Source of the DNA: Micromonospora echinofusca
GTDB lineage: Bacteria > Actinomycetota > Actinomycetes > Mycobacteriales > Micromonosporaceae
DNA length: 45,544 nucleotides
Direction of reading: 5' to 3'
NCBI RefSeq assembly: GCF_017614955.1
Contig: NZ_WVUH01000009.1
Span: 1 to 45,544 of the forward strand
The translations under genes and the position numbers were made by a program. Within the stretch, counting starts at the first letter, position 1, and every line of letters begins with the position of its first letter. Positions 31,743 to 40,256 of the stretch are shown here, piece after piece. The notes beneath the pieces were generated by a model, which saw nothing but the letters and a program-made list of their open reading frames with translations, was not told where the DNA came from and made no database searches.

Positions 31743-31820
31743 CACCTGCTCTGCGCCGGCCGGCTGCTCTGCGCCATTCACTTGCCCGGCGTCGTCCACC
31801 TGCTCTGCGCCGGCCGGCTG
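31743..31820. repeat. 24-base direct repeat in a 151-base gap
   Basis: Identical 24-base copies beginning CACCTGCTCTGCGCC lie at 31743-31766 and 31797-31820, with a shorter third partial copy (CTGCTCTGCGCC) between them at 31764-31775. The gap holds no gene I can support. Confidence 0.7.
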
Positions 31821-31849
31821 GTTCCGGTCGTCGCCGGCCGGTACCGGTG

Positions 31850-32233
31850 TCAGTCCCGGTCGTCGGCGGAGCGGGCGACCCGCAGGCCCCACCAGATCAG
31901 CGGGGCCTGGAGGGGCAGCCGGCCGTACGCGACGGCCCGCTGGGCGGGACGTCGGTGCCGCCAGTCCCGCGCCATCTGCACGTTCGCCGGGAACACGGCC
32001 GCGAAGAGCGCGGCGGCGGCCAGTCCGCCGGCCCGGCGGGTACGCGGGTGTGCCACCGCCGCCGCCACGGCCAGCTCGGCGACGCCGCTGGCGTACGTCC
32101 AGAACCGGGCCGGTCCGGGCAGGGCCGGCGGCACGATCGGGTCGTAGAACCGGGGCCGGGCGAAGTGGGTGACCCCGGCGGCGGCCAGCAGGCCGGCGAG
32201 GGCGAGCGCGTTCCGGTGGGTGGGGGTGGTCAT
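31850..32233 (-). CDS. DoxX-like membrane protein
   Basis: A 127-aa membrane protein with four predicted helices, matching the DoxX-like pattern: [35 protein letters not shown] is the characteristic first loop and second helix (P-R-x-[FY]-D-x-I-V-P-x-x-[LI]-P), and [15 protein letters not shown] is the later conserved loop. The function of this subfamily is not established. It ends with a charged tail SADDRD. No strong ribosome-binding site is seen at the ATG. It may be co-transcribed with the upstream DUF6232-like gene, 38 bases away. Confidence 0.82.
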   Translation of the reverse strand: MTTPTHRNALALAGLLAAAGVTHFARPRFYDPIVPPALPGPARFWTYASGVAELAVAAAVAHPRTRRAGGLAAAALFAAVFPANVQMARDWRHRRPAQRAVAYGRLPLQAPLIWWGLRVARSADDRD

Positions 32234-32271
32234 CCGGTGACGATAGCCGTGCCCCCGGTTGTGCGGATGGG

Positions 32272-32742
32272 TCAGCGGGGCGTGACCGGCTGTCGTTGCT
32301 CGACCGCCCGTTGCAGCGCCCGGTAGATCTGCCCGAAGCGCAGCGCGTCGTCGGTGGCGAGCAGCCGTACCGGCCGACCCCGCCAGCGCACCCACAGCTC
32401 CATGGTCCGGCTGCCCCGGGCGTACGACCGGTCGAGGTGCTCGAAGAGGAGGTCGGCCAGCGGCCCGACCGCCAGTCCGACCAGGACCGAACCGCCCACG
32501 ATGGCGATGGTGACGGTGAGCGAGGTGTCCAGCGAGAGCCCGACGGCGATCCCGATCACGGCGAACACCACCGGGCTGACCAGGGCGACCCCGAGGGCAC
32601 CCCGCCGGCCCAGCACCCGCCACGAACGGGCGCTGCGGCGGTGCCAGACCTCGGTGAAGTCGGCGAGCGGATACGTGCGTCCGTCGACCCGGATGGCCGC
32701 CGAGGTGACCCGTACCGACCGGTCGTCGTAGTAAGTGGTCAT
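32272..32742 (-). CDS. DUF6232-like membrane protein
   Basis: A 156-aa protein. The N-terminal strand-rich segment [35 protein letters not shown] is the hallmark of the DUF6232 family as I remember it. Two hydrophobic helices follow (about 50-70 and 75-97), then a cytoplasmic tail ending in [24 protein letters not shown]. It resembles a small PH-like domain anchored in the membrane. Role unknown. It precedes the DoxX-like gene on the same strand and diverges from the enoyl-CoA hydratase gene. Confidence 0.75.
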   Translation of the reverse strand: MTTYYDDRSVRVTSAAIRVDGRTYPLADFTEVWHRRSARSWRVLGRRGALGVALVSPVVFAVIGIAVGLSLDTSLTVTIAIVGGSVLVGLAVGPLADLLFEHLDRSYARGSRTMELWVRWRGRPVRLLATDDALRFGQIYRALQRAVEQRQPVTPR

Positions 32743-32868
32743 CGTGGCCCCTGCTCCGGTGTGCTGCCTGACCCGGGTGTTTCCCTGTCCGGTCCGAATC
32801 CACACTACGTACCCAACGAGCCGGCCCGTAGTGTGGGCACGCGACTTCGACGAGGAAGTGAGGACAGC

Positions 32869-33642
32869 GTGAGCGAGTTCGTCCGGTTGGAGACCAACGA
32901 CGGCATCGGGACGATCCGGCTGGACCGGCCGCCGATGAACGCGCTGAACAAGCAGGTGCAGGAGGAGTTGCGGGCCGCCGCCACCGAGGCCGCCGCCGAC
33001 CCCGAGGTCCGCGCGGTCATCGTGTACGGCGGGGAGAAGGTCTTCGCGGCCGGCGCCGACATCAAGGAGATGGCCGACATGTCGTACGTGGACATGGCGG
33101 CCCGGGCGGCTGACCTGTCCAGTGCCCTCGGCGCCTTCGCCCGCATCCCCAAGCCGGTGGTCGCCGCGATCACCGGGTACGCGCTCGGTGGCGGCTGCGA
33201 GCTGGCGCTGGCCTGTGACTGGCGGGTGGTGGCCGACAACGCGAAGCTCGGCCAGCCGGAGATCAAGCTGGGCATCATCCCCGGTGCCGGCGGTACCCAG
33301 CGGCTGGCCCGGCTGGTCGGCCCGGCCCGGGCCAAGGATCTGATCATGTCGGGCCGGATGGTGGACGCCGAGGAGGCGCTGCGCATCGGGCTGGTCGACC
33401 GGGTGGTCCCGGCGGACCAGGTCTACACCGCTGCGGTCGAGTTGGTCCGGCCGTACCTGACCGGCCCGGTACAGGCGCTGCGGGCGGCGAAGCTCGCCGT
33501 CGACGGCGGGCTGGACATGGACCTGAACTCGGGCCTGGCGTGGGAGAGCCAGCTCTTCGCCGCGCTCTTCGCGACCGACGACCGGCGTGAGGGCATGGCC
33601 GCCTTCGTGGAGAAGCGCAAGCCGGACTTCACCGGCCGCTGA
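32869..33642 (+). CDS. Enoyl-CoA hydratase/isomerase
   Basis: A 257-aa crotonase-fold enzyme that hydrates trans-2-enoyl-CoA thioesters in fatty-acid or amino-acid breakdown. The oxyanion-hole segments [12 protein letters not shown] and [15 protein letters not shown] are present, as are both catalytic glutamates (in GGGCELALA and [19 protein letters not shown]). That makes it a true hydratase rather than a glutamate-deficient crotonase homologue. The GTG at 32869 follows GAGGAAGTGAGGA. A ThDP-dependent enzyme follows in the same direction after 109 bases and could share a pathway. Confidence 0.9.
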   Translation: MSEFVRLETNDGIGTIRLDRPPMNALNKQVQEELRAAATEAAADPEVRAVIVYGGEKVFAAGADIKEMADMSYVDMAARAADLSSALGAFARIPKPVVAAITGYALGGGCELALACDWRVVADNAKLGQPEIKLGIIPGAGGTQRLARLVGPARAKDLIMSGRMVDAEEALRIGLVDRVVPADQVYTAAVELVRPYLTGPVQALRAAKLAVDGGLDMDLNSGLAWESQLFAALFATDDRREGMAAFVEKRKPDFTGR

Positions 33643-33702
33643 CCCCGTGGCGGGGCGCGGCGGGCCGTCGACCGGAGAGCTATCCGAGTGTTGTTCACGT
33701 TC

Positions 33703-33716
33703 CTACCGACCGGTAG
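33703..33716. promoter_or_regulatory. Small palindrome, possible TetR-type operator
   Basis: CTACCG and CGGTAG are perfect 6-base arms around AC, 36 bases before the ThDP-enzyme start. It resembles the core of TetR-family operators, but no TetR gene is nearby. Confidence 0.3.
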
Positions 33717-33751
33717 CGTGTGATCCCGGTCATGTGACGATGGGAGCGACG

Positions 33752-35374
33752 ATGACGGAGCGGATCGAAGGCCATGGCGGCGAGCTGGCGCTCGCGGCGC
33801 TGCGCGCCGGCGGCGTACGGGAGATGTTCACCCTCAGCGGTGGGCACGTCTTCCCGCTCTACGACGCGGCCCACCGCACCGACTTCCCGCTCTACGACGT
33901 CCGGCACGAGCAGTCCGCGGTCTTCGCGGCCGAGGCGGTGGCGAAGCTCTGCCGCCGCCCCGGCCTCGCGGTGCTCACCGCCGGCCCCGGCGTCACCAAC
34001 GGTGTCTCCGGGCTGACCAGCGCCTTCTTCAACGCCTCCCCGGTGCTGGTGCTCGGCGGCCGGGCACCGGCCTTCCGCTGGGGTTCCGGCAGTCTCCAGG
34101 AGATCGACCACCTGCCGCTGGTCGCCCCGGTGACCAAGCACGCGCAGACGGTCTTCAGCACCGACGAGATCCCCGGCGCGATCGTCGACGCGCTGACCGC
34201 CGCGCTCACCCCGCACCGTGGCCCGGCCTTCCTGGACCTGCCCCTGGAGGCGGTCTTCTCGGTCGCCGACGCGGCGCCGCCCGCCGCGCCCGCCGTGGCG
34301 CCGGTCGAGCCGGACCCGGACGAGGTGGCCCGCGCGGCGGCCCTGCTCGCCGCCGCGCACCGGCCGGTCATCATCGCCGGCTCCGACGTGTACGCCGCCG
34401 ACGCGGTCGCCGCACTGCGGGAAGCCGCCGAGGCGTTCGGGGTACCGGTGTTCACCAACGGCATGGGCCGGGGCGCCCTGCCGCCGGAGCACCCGCTCGC
34501 GTTCAGCAAGGCCCGTCGGGTCGCCCTCTCCGGCGCCGACCTGGTGGTGGTCGTCGGTACCCCGCTGGACTTCCGGCTCAGCTTCGGCGACTTCGGTGAC
34601 GCCCAGGTCGTGCACATCGTGGACGCGCCGAGCCAGCGCGCCGGGCACGTACAGCCGGCCGCCTCGCCCGCCGGGGACCTGCGGCTGATCCTCTCCGCGC
34701 TGGCCGACCACGCCGGCGACCGGACCGACCACACCGACTGGGTCGCCGACCTGCGGGTGGCCGAGGACGCCGCCCGGGCCAAACACGAGACGGAGATGGC
34801 CGCCGACACCGACCCGATCCGGCCGGCCCGGGTGTACGGCGAACTGCGCCGGGTGCTCGACCGGGACGCCATCACCATCGGCGACGGTGGTGACTTCGTC
34901 TCCTACGCCGGCCGGTACCTGGAACCGGCGCAGCCGGGCACCTGGCTCGACCCCGGCCCGTACGGCTGCCTCGGCACCGGCATGGGGTACGCGATGGGCG
35001 CCCGGGTGACCCACCCGGACCGGCAGATCTGCGTCCTGATGGGCGACGGTGCGGCCGGCTTTTCGCTGATGGACGTGGAGTCGCTGGCCCGCCAGAAACT
35101 GCCGGTGGTGATCGTGGTCGGCAACAACGGCATCTGGGGGCTGGAGAAGCACCCGATGCGCGCCATGTACGGCTACGACGTGGCCGCCGACCTGCAACCC
35201 GAACTGCGGTACGACGCGGTGGTGGGCGCACTCGGCGGGGCGGGGGAGACGGTGGCGAAGGCGGCGGACCTCGCCCCGGCGCTGGAGCGGGCCTTCGCGG
35301 CCGGGGTGCCGTACCTGGTCAACGTGCTCACGGACCCGACGGACGCGTACCCCCGGTCGTCGAACCTGGCCTGA
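33752..35374 (+). CDS. Thiamine-diphosphate-dependent enzyme (acetolactate-synthase-like)
   Basis: A 540-aa ThDP enzyme. The N-terminal PYR domain carries the activating Glu in RHEQSAVFAAEA and TAGPGVTNGVSGL. A central domain (about 195-325) follows. The C-terminal PP domain has the metal- and cofactor-binding motif MGDGAAGFSLMDVESLARQKLPVVIVVGNN (G-D-G ... N-N). It belongs to the superfamily of acetolactate synthase, oxalyl-CoA decarboxylase and 2-hydroxyacyl-CoA lyase. Pairing with enoyl-CoA hydratase leans toward acyl-CoA chemistry, but the sequence alone does not decide. ATG 33752 is chosen because GGGAG lies 5 bases upstream; ATG 33740 is in frame. A strong terminator follows. Confidence 0.85.
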   Translation: MTERIEGHGGELALAALRAGGVREMFTLSGGHVFPLYDAAHRTDFPLYDVRHEQSAVFAAEAVAKLCRRPGLAVLTAGPGVTNGVSGLTSAFFNASPVLVLGGRAPAFRWGSGSLQEIDHLPLVAPVTKHAQTVFSTDEIPGAIVDALTAALTPHRGPAFLDLPLEAVFSVADAAPPAAPAVAPVEPDPDEVARAAALLAAAHRPVIIAGSDVYAADAVAALREAAEAFGVPVFTNGMGRGALPPEHPLAFSKARRVALSGADLVVVVGTPLDFRLSFGDFGDAQVVHIVDAPSQRAGHVQPAASPAGDLRLILSALADHAGDRTDHTDWVADLRVAEDAARAKHETEMAADTDPIRPARVYGELRRVLDRDAITIGDGGDFVSYAGRYLEPAQPGTWLDPGPYGCLGTGMGYAMGARVTHPDRQICVLMGDGAAGFSLMDVESLARQKLPVVIVVGNNGIWGLEKHPMRAMYGYDVAADLQPELRYDAVVGALGGAGETVAKAADLAPALERAFAAGVPYLVNVLTDPTDAYPRSSNLA

Positions 35375-35383
35375 CGGACGGGC

Positions 35384-35412
35384 TCCCCGGACCGGCGCAC
35401 CCGGTCCGGGGA
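35384..35412 (+). terminator. Hairpin terminator of the ThDP-enzyme gene
   Basis: TCCCCGGACCGG (35384-35395) and CCGGTCCGGGGA (35401-35412) are perfect 12-base arms around CGCAC, 9 bases after the stop codon. Confidence 0.75.
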
Positions 35413-35569
35413 ACCGTTGGTCGGGGAGCCGCCGGTCCGGGGGGAATCACCCGGCCCGGGGAATTCGGCGGCATTCCTGCCGGTGGGCACGTAGGGTCAC
35501 CGCGGACCGGCAGAATGTCAGCCCCGTCGTGCACGCTGGGTTGACCAGCCAGCGCGACGGGAGCAGCGA

Positions 35570-36544
35570 ATGGAACACGCGATCCGGGCCGAGGGGCTCG
35601 TCCGGCGGTTCGGCGGCACGACCGCCCTCGCCGGAGTCGACCTGGAGGTCCGCGCCGGCACGGTGTTCGGCCTGCTCGGGCCGAACGGCGCCGGCAAGAC
35701 CACCACCGTCCGGGTGCTCGCCACCCTGCTCCGGCCCGACGCCGGCCGGGCCAGCGTCGGTGGTTTCGACGTCGAGCGGGACGCCCACCGGGTGCGTCAG
35801 CTCATCGGTCTGACCGGGCAGTACGCCTCGGTCGACGAGGCCCTCACCGGCACCGAGAACCTGCTGCTCATCGGCCGGTTGCTCGGCCTGTCCCGGGCGG
35901 CGGCACGGGTCCGCGCCGCCGAGCTGCTCGCCGGCTTCCACCTGGCGGACGCGGCCGGCCGGGCCGCCAAGACCTACTCGGGCGGGATGCGCCGTCGCCT
36001 CGACCTGGCCGCCAGTCTGGTCGGTCGACCGCAGGTGCTCTTCCTCGACGAGCCGACCACCGGCCTCGACCCGCGCAGCCGCAACGAGCTGTGGGACATC
36101 GTCCGGAAGCTGGTCGCCGACGGGGTGACCGTGCTGCTCACCACGCAGTACCTGGAGGAGGCCGACCAGCTCGCCGACGAGATCGCGGTGGTCGACCACG
36201 GTCGGGTGATCGCGCGCGGCACCCCGGAGGAGCTGAAGGCCCGCACCGGCGGTCAGGTGCTCGCGGTGCGTCCCCGGGACCCGGCCGACCTGCCGGCCGT
36301 GGTGACCGTCGCCGGTGCGGTGGCCGGCACCGTGCCGGAGGTCAACCAGACCACGGTGACCGTGCCGGTCAACGACCCCTCGGTGCTGCCCGCCGTGGTA
36401 CGCCGGCTGGACGCCGCCGGGGTGCACGTCGCCGAGCTGGCCCTGCGCAGCTCCAGCCTGGACGAGGTGTTCCTGTCGCTGACCGGGCACCGTACCGAGC
36501 CGACCCGCACCGATCAGGACGTACTCGAGGGGACCCCCGCATGA
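35570..36544 (+). CDS. DrrA-type ABC exporter ATP-binding protein
   Basis: A 324-aa ATPase of the daunorubicin-resistance (DrrA) group. Walker A GPNGAGKTTT is near residue 38, the signature is YSGGMRRRLDLAASLV, Walker B LFLDEPTTGLDP and the switch region LTTQYLEEADQLAD. The C-terminal domain contains LRSSSLDEVFLSLTGH, typical of DrrA. It energises export of a hydrophobic compound together with the permease encoded next, whose start overlaps its stop by ATGA. GGGAG lies 6 bases before the ATG. Confidence 0.92.
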   Translation: MEHAIRAEGLVRRFGGTTALAGVDLEVRAGTVFGLLGPNGAGKTTTVRVLATLLRPDAGRASVGGFDVERDAHRVRQLIGLTGQYASVDEALTGTENLLLIGRLLGLSRAAARVRAAELLAGFHLADAAGRAAKTYSGGMRRRLDLAASLVGRPQVLFLDEPTTGLDPRSRNELWDIVRKLVADGVTVLLTTQYLEEADQLADEIAVVDHGRVIARGTPEELKARTGGQVLAVRPRDPADLPAVVTVAGAVAGTVPEVNQTTVTVPVNDPSVLPAVVRRLDAAGVHVAELALRSSSLDEVFLSLTGHRTEPTRTDQDVLEGTPA

Positions 36545-37350
36545 CCACGCTCGCCGTCGACCGGCCACTCGTCCCCACCCGGCGGGTCGGTCCGCTCACC
36601 GGGCTGCGGCACACCCTGACGCTGGCCTGGCGCAGTCTGGTGCAGATCAAGCACAACCCGATGGAACTGCTCGACCTGAGCATCCAGCCGGTGATGTTCG
36701 TGCTGCTCTTCACCTACGTCTTCGGCGGCGCGATCTCCGGTTCGCCGGGGGAGTACCTCACCTTCGCGCTGCCCGGCATCATCGTGCAGAACGCCTTCTT
36801 CGCCACCATGACCACCGGGTTCGGGCTCAACACCGACCTGACCAAGGGGGTGTTCGACCGGCTGCGGTCGCTGCCGATCGCCCGGTGGGCGCCGCTGGCC
36901 GGCCGGATCCTCGCCGACACCGTGAAACAGGCCTGGTCGGTGACGCTGCTGGTCGGCGTCGGGATGATCCTCGGCTTCCGGCTGGAGAACGGCCTGCCCG
37001 GGCTGGTCGGCGCGTTCGCCCTGCTGCTGGCCTTCTCGTTGGCCGCGTCGTGGATCTCCGTACTCGTCGGGGTGCTGGTCAACGAACCGGAGAAGGTGCA
37101 GATCTTCGGCTTCACGGTGATCTTCCCGCTCACCTTCACCAGCAACGCGTTCGTCCCGACCGGCACCATGCCGGGCTGGTTGCAGGCGTGGGTGGCGGTG
37201 AACCCGGTGACCGTACTCGCCGACGCGCTGCGTGGCCTGCTGATCGGTGGTCCGGTGGCCGGGCCGGTGCTCCGGTCGCTGATCTGGGGCGCCGTGATCG
37301 CGGCGATCTTCGCCCCGCTGGCCCTGCGGGCGTTCAAGCGCCGGGTCTGA
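36541..37350 (+). CDS. DrrB-type ABC-2 exporter permease
   Basis: A 269-aa membrane subunit with six predicted helices. Family marks are the N-terminal LTLAWRSLVQIKHNPMELLDLSIQPVMFVLLFTYVFGGAI, the coupling-helix region DLTKGVFDRLRSLPIARW, and the ABC-2 signature near VFPLTFTSNAFVPTGTMPGWLQAWVAVNPVT. Partner of the DrrA-type ATPase, with start and stop codons overlapping. The exported substrate is unknown; resistance to a self-made or environmental antibiotic is the usual role. Confidence 0.9.
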   Translation: MTTLAVDRPLVPTRRVGPLTGLRHTLTLAWRSLVQIKHNPMELLDLSIQPVMFVLLFTYVFGGAISGSPGEYLTFALPGIIVQNAFFATMTTGFGLNTDLTKGVFDRLRSLPIARWAPLAGRILADTVKQAWSVTLLVGVGMILGFRLENGLPGLVGAFALLLAFSLAASWISVLVGVLVNEPEKVQIFGFTVIFPLTFTSNAFVPTGTMPGWLQAWVAVNPVTVLADALRGLLIGGPVAGPVLRSLIWGAVIAAIFAPLALRAFKRRV

Positions 37351-37436
37351 GACCGGCCCCGGTGCTCGGCCAGGCCCGGTCCGCGCCGTGGAACGGCTGG
37401 TCACGGCCCTGGCCAGTCCGGTGTGACCGGCCCGGG

Positions 37437-37868
37437 TCAGACCTCGGGCCGGTCCTCCTCGCGGGGTGGGTCACCGGCCTGCCGGCGCCGCAGGTCGTCC
37501 TCGCGGCGCCGCAGGTCCGCCTCCCAGCGGTCGAAGAGTTCCCGGTCGGCGCGTTCCTTCTCGGCGGCGGTGCGCTCCCGCAACGAGCGGAGGAACTCGG
37601 GGTCGTCGTCCGGCGCGACCGGGCGGGGCGGCTGCCGCATCGCCCCGCCGGGCAGGCCGGGCAGACCACCCTTCCCGCCGGCCGGTACCGGTCGACCCGC
37701 GAAGTACCAGGCGATCGAGCCGAGCAGTGGGAAGAGCAGGATGAGTGCCACCCAGGCCAGCCGCGGTAGCGCGCGGATCTCGTCCTTCTCGGCGGAGAGG
37801 CAACTGATCAGGGCGAGCGCGGCCAGGATGACCTGGACCACGAAGAGCAGGATGGACAGGCGGGCCAT
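37437..37868 (-). CDS. PLDc_N-domain membrane protein with charged tail
   Basis: A 143-aa protein. The N-terminal ~60 residues have two helices matching the PLD nuclease N-terminal domain (LPRLAWVALILLFPLLGSIAWYFAGRP), a membrane module otherwise found in cardiolipin synthases. A Gly/Pro linker leads to a highly charged coiled coil (LRSLRERTAAEKERADRELFDRWEADLRRREDDLRRRQ). There is no phospholipase domain. It may be an envelope-associated scaffold; function unknown. Start ATG 37868 follows GATGGGGGT. It converges on the DrrB-type gene. Confidence 0.8.
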   Translation of the reverse strand: MARLSILLFVVQVILAALALISCLSAEKDEIRALPRLAWVALILLFPLLGSIAWYFAGRPVPAGGKGGLPGLPGGAMRQPPRPVAPDDDPEFLRSLRERTAAEKERADRELFDRWEADLRRREDDLRRRQAGDPPREEDRPEV

Positions 37869-37895
37869 ACCCCCATCATGGCGCACGCCCGTGGT

Positions 37896-38216
37896 TCAGC
37901 CCACCCCGACGAGCACCAGCAGCACGCCGAGCAGGGCGGACCCGGCGGTGGCCAGGGCGGTCAGCGGGAAGGCCCGCCCGCCGCCGGGGGCGGACCGTCG
38001 GGAGCCGGTCATCCGTCCCCAGATGGTCCACAGCACGACCCCCCAGCCGGCGACCGCCGTCGCGGCCAGGGCCGCACCGGGTACGCCCCGACCGGCGGCC
38101 AGCCGGACGGTGAGCACGGTGACCGCGGTCAGGGCGAGCGCGGTCCGCCGCCAGGCCAGCCGGGTCCGTTCGGGCTGCAACCCGGGGTCGGCCGGTCCGG
38201 CCGGTCCGCCGCTCAC
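37896..38216 (-). CDS. DUF202-like membrane protein
   Basis: A 106-aa protein with three predicted helices. LQPERTRLAWRRTALALTAV is the DUF202 opening (E-R-T-x-L-A-W-x-R-T). The start at GTG 38216 is inferred from the usual distance to that motif. It follows a second DUF202 protein on the same strand, 61 bases away, and precedes the PLDc_N gene by 27. The family function is unknown. Confidence 0.78.
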   Translation of the reverse strand: MSGGPAGPADPGLQPERTRLAWRRTALALTAVTVLTVRLAAGRGVPGAALAATAVAGWGVVLWTIWGRMTGSRRSAPGGGRAFPLTALATAGSALLGVLLVLVGVG

Positions 38217-38277
38217 CGGGCACCGCCCCGGTACCCGCGACCGCCCACCGGGCACCGGAGACCTCCGTGGGCACCCG

Positions 38278-38670
38278 TCACGGGGTACCGAAGGCGTTCG
38301 CGAGGACCGCCACCACCAGCAGGAGCGCGCCGGTCCCGACGGCCAGGGCCAGGATCGCCGGGAAACGGCTCGCCGGCAGTTCCTCGCCGAGCCGGATGGC
38401 CCGTTCGGTCCGGGCCCAGTGGTCGACCGCCCGGACCGCCACCGTCCCGCCGAGCAGCAGCAGGGCCACCGCGATCACCTCCCGCAGGTGGGCCAGGGGC
38501 AGTGGCGGCAGGAACTGGGCGGCGGCCAGGCCACCGGCGACCAGCGCCAGCCCGGTCCGCAGCCAGGCCAGGAAGGTGCGCTCGTTGGCCAGCGAGAACC
38601 GGTAGTCGGGCGTGGTACCGACCTCGCGTAGCTCGCGCGGGTCGAACCAGCGCCGGATCATGTCCCACAT
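38278..38670 (-). CDS. DUF202-family membrane protein (YidH-like)
   Basis: A 130-aa membrane protein with three helices. The motif DYRFSLANERTFLAWLRTGLALVAGGLA is a textbook YidH/DUF202 opening, preceded by RRWFDPRELREVG. Paired with a second, shorter DUF202 protein downstream, an arrangement like the yidH-yidG pair. Family function is unknown. It diverges from a GNAT gene 42 bases away. Confidence 0.85.
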   Translation of the reverse strand: MWDMIRRWFDPRELREVGTTPDYRFSLANERTFLAWLRTGLALVAGGLAAAQFLPPLPLAHLREVIAVALLLLGGTVAVRAVDHWARTERAIRLGEELPASRFPAILALAVGTGALLLVVAVLANAFGTP

Positions 38671-38712
38671 CGCCTGACGTTAACCGGTGGACGCCCTGCT
38701 TAGCCTGGGCAG

Positions 38713-39510
38713 ATGACAGATCTGAAGGTTGCTGCCCTGCTCGAAGCCCATGATCAGCAGCTCCGTCCGGACGTGCCGGACCCGGTGGCGCCGGGGGTGA
38801 CCGTGGAGCGGGACGGGCCGTTGGTGCGGGTACGCGGCCTGGGTCCGGCCGGCTTCCTCACCTACCGGGACCTGGACGGACTGACCGGGGCCGAGCTGGA
38901 CGCCCTGATCCTGCGGCAGCGGGACCTCTTCGCCGCAGCCGGGGAGGAGGTCGAGTGGAAGCACTACAGCCATGACGAGCCGGCCGACCTGCCGGACCGG
39001 CTGCGGGCCGCCGGGTTCGTGCCGCAGGACCCGGAGACCGTGGTGATCGGGCCGGTCGCGCCGCTGGCGGGGCCGCTGCCGGTGCTCCCGGACGGGGTAC
39101 GCCTGCGGGAGGTGAGCGCCCACGCGGACCTGGAGCGGATCGCGGCGATGGAGGCGGAGGTCTGGCAGGAGGACCGCAGTCACCTCGTCACCGGCCTGGC
39201 CAAGGAGATCGAGGCGGACCCGCAGGCGATCACGATCGTGGTGGCCGAGGCGGGGGACACGGTGGTCTGTGCCGGTTGGGTGCGGTTCATCGCGGGTACC
39301 GCCTTCGCCACCCTGTGGGGCGGTTCGACCCTGCCGCAGTGGCGTAGGCAGGGCATCTACCGGGCGATGGTGGCCTACCGTGCCCGGCTGGCGCACGCCC
39401 GCGGGTTCACCCTGCTCCAGGTGGACGCCTCCCCGGACAGCCGGCCGATCCTGGAGCGGTTGGGTTTCGTTGCGGTCACCACGACCACCCCGTACGTCTA
39501 CACTCCCTGA
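38713..39510 (+). CDS. GNAT-family acetyltransferase
   Basis: A 265-aa protein. The N-terminal ~125 residues are not recognised beyond a resemblance to degenerate GNAT halves (ERDGPLVRVRGLGPAGFLTYRDL). The C-terminal domain is a GNAT fold: IVVAEAGDTVVCAGWVRF strand, GGSTLPQWRRQGIYRAMVAYRARLAHARG for acetyl-CoA binding (R-R-Q-G-I-Y), and VDASPDSRPILERLGFVAV closing. The tandem layout suggests two GNAT-like halves. The acceptor is unknown. It is followed after 2 bases by a hypothetical gene, likely co-transcribed. Confidence 0.85.
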   Translation: MTDLKVAALLEAHDQQLRPDVPDPVAPGVTVERDGPLVRVRGLGPAGFLTYRDLDGLTGAELDALILRQRDLFAAAGEEVEWKHYSHDEPADLPDRLRAAGFVPQDPETVVIGPVAPLAGPLPVLPDGVRLREVSAHADLERIAAMEAEVWQEDRSHLVTGLAKEIEADPQAITIVVAEAGDTVVCAGWVRFIAGTAFATLWGGSTLPQWRRQGIYRAMVAYRARLAHARGFTLLQVDASPDSRPILERLGFVAVTTTTPYVYTP

Positions 39511-39512
39511 TC

Positions 39513-39920
39513 ATGGAGCAGCGGCTGACCGACGAGGAGAAGACGACCCTCAAGACCGCGGCGTTCGGTGCGGTCTTCCTGGTCTCCGACGCCGATCCGG
39601 GCCTGTTCGCCATGATCAAGGAGAGTTTCGCCGCCTCCGGGGCGATCGCCGGCACCAGCGGGCTGGTCAAGGAGGTGCTGACCACGGGGGCGCTGCCGTC
39701 GTTGCCGCGCCGGTCGAGCACCGCCGTGGAGGCGACCGTGCTCCCCGGGTTGCGTCGGGCGGTGGCGATCCTCCAGGAGAAGGCCCCCGAGGAGGTCGAG
39801 CCGTACCGGCGGACGGTGCTCGATGCGGCCGACGCGGTCGCCCGGGCACACCGGGGGATCGCCGCCGCCGAGGCCGCCGCGATCGCCTGGATCACGGACG
39901 CGCTGGCGCTACCCGACTGA
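39513..39920 (+). CDS. Small helical hypothetical protein
   Basis: A 135-aa soluble, mostly helical protein I do not recognise. It opens EQRLTDEEKTTLKTAAFGAVFLVSDADPGLFAMIKESFAAS and has an alanine-rich C-terminal helix (AVARAHRGIAAAEAAAIAWITDAL). There is no signal peptide, cysteine cluster or membrane segment. Its ATG is 2 bases after the GNAT stop, suggesting co-translation. Its 3' end overlaps the convergent small Cys-rich gene by 29 bases. Confidence 0.75.
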   Translation: MEQRLTDEEKTTLKTAAFGAVFLVSDADPGLFAMIKESFAASGAIAGTSGLVKEVLTTGALPSLPRRSSTAVEATVLPGLRRAVAILQEKAPEEVEPYRRTVLDAADAVARAHRGIAAAEAAAIAWITDALALPD

Positions 39921-40155
39921 GCGTGCCCGTCCACAGCCAGCGTTTCGCGGTGCGTACGCAGTGTTCGCGTAGTTGCCCGCACCGGCAGCGGTGGGTACCG
40001 ACGCCCATCACCCGGCAGTCGGCGCCGTCGTCGCCGGGCCTCCCGTTCGGGCCCGGCGTGACGGTCTCCGGGGCGGACAGGTGGTCCGCCCGGAACGGTT
40101 CCTCGGCGGGGGCGGCGGGTTGCGAAGAGCTGGGCGTTCCGATTTGCTGCGACAT
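39892..40155 (-). CDS. Small Cys-rich hypothetical protein
   Basis: An 87-aa protein I do not recognise. The first half is polar and Pro-rich. The second half holds Cys47, Cys57, Cys59, His65 and Cys66 (HRCRCGQLREHC), a spacing that could bind zinc. The gene call rests on a strong ribosome-binding site, GGAGGT, 8 bases before the ATG and on the ordered cysteine pattern. It overlaps the end of the convergent gene by 29 bases. Confidence 0.65.
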   Translation of the reverse strand: MSQQIGTPSSSQPAAPAEEPFRADHLSAPETVTPGPNGRPGDDGADCRVMGVGTHRCRCGQLREHCVRTAKRWLWTGTLSRVAPARP

Positions 40156-40204
40156 ATCGTGATACCTCCGGTCGCCGGCACTCTATCCGGCCGTGCGACC
40201 CTGG

Positions 40205-40218
40205 GTGACCTGTGTCAC
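40205..40218. promoter_or_regulatory. CRP/FNR-type site upstream of etfB
   Basis: GTGACCTGTGTCAC contains GTGA-N6-TCAC, the core of cAMP-receptor-protein (Crp/GlxR-type) operators. It lies 157 bases before etfB and 50 bases before the divergent small Cys-rich gene. Confidence 0.4.
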
Positions 40219-40241
40219 TGTCGGGTCCCCGGATCGTGATG

Positions 40242-40256
40242 CTACTGGCAGGTAAC
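40242..40256. promoter_or_regulatory. Candidate operator or -10 region of etfBA
   Basis: CTACTGGCAGGTAAC resembles TTACT/GGTAA-type sites of actinobacterial fatty-acid regulators, and TAACAT (40253-40258) within it could also serve as a -10 box. Which role applies cannot be told from sequence. Confidence 0.3.
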
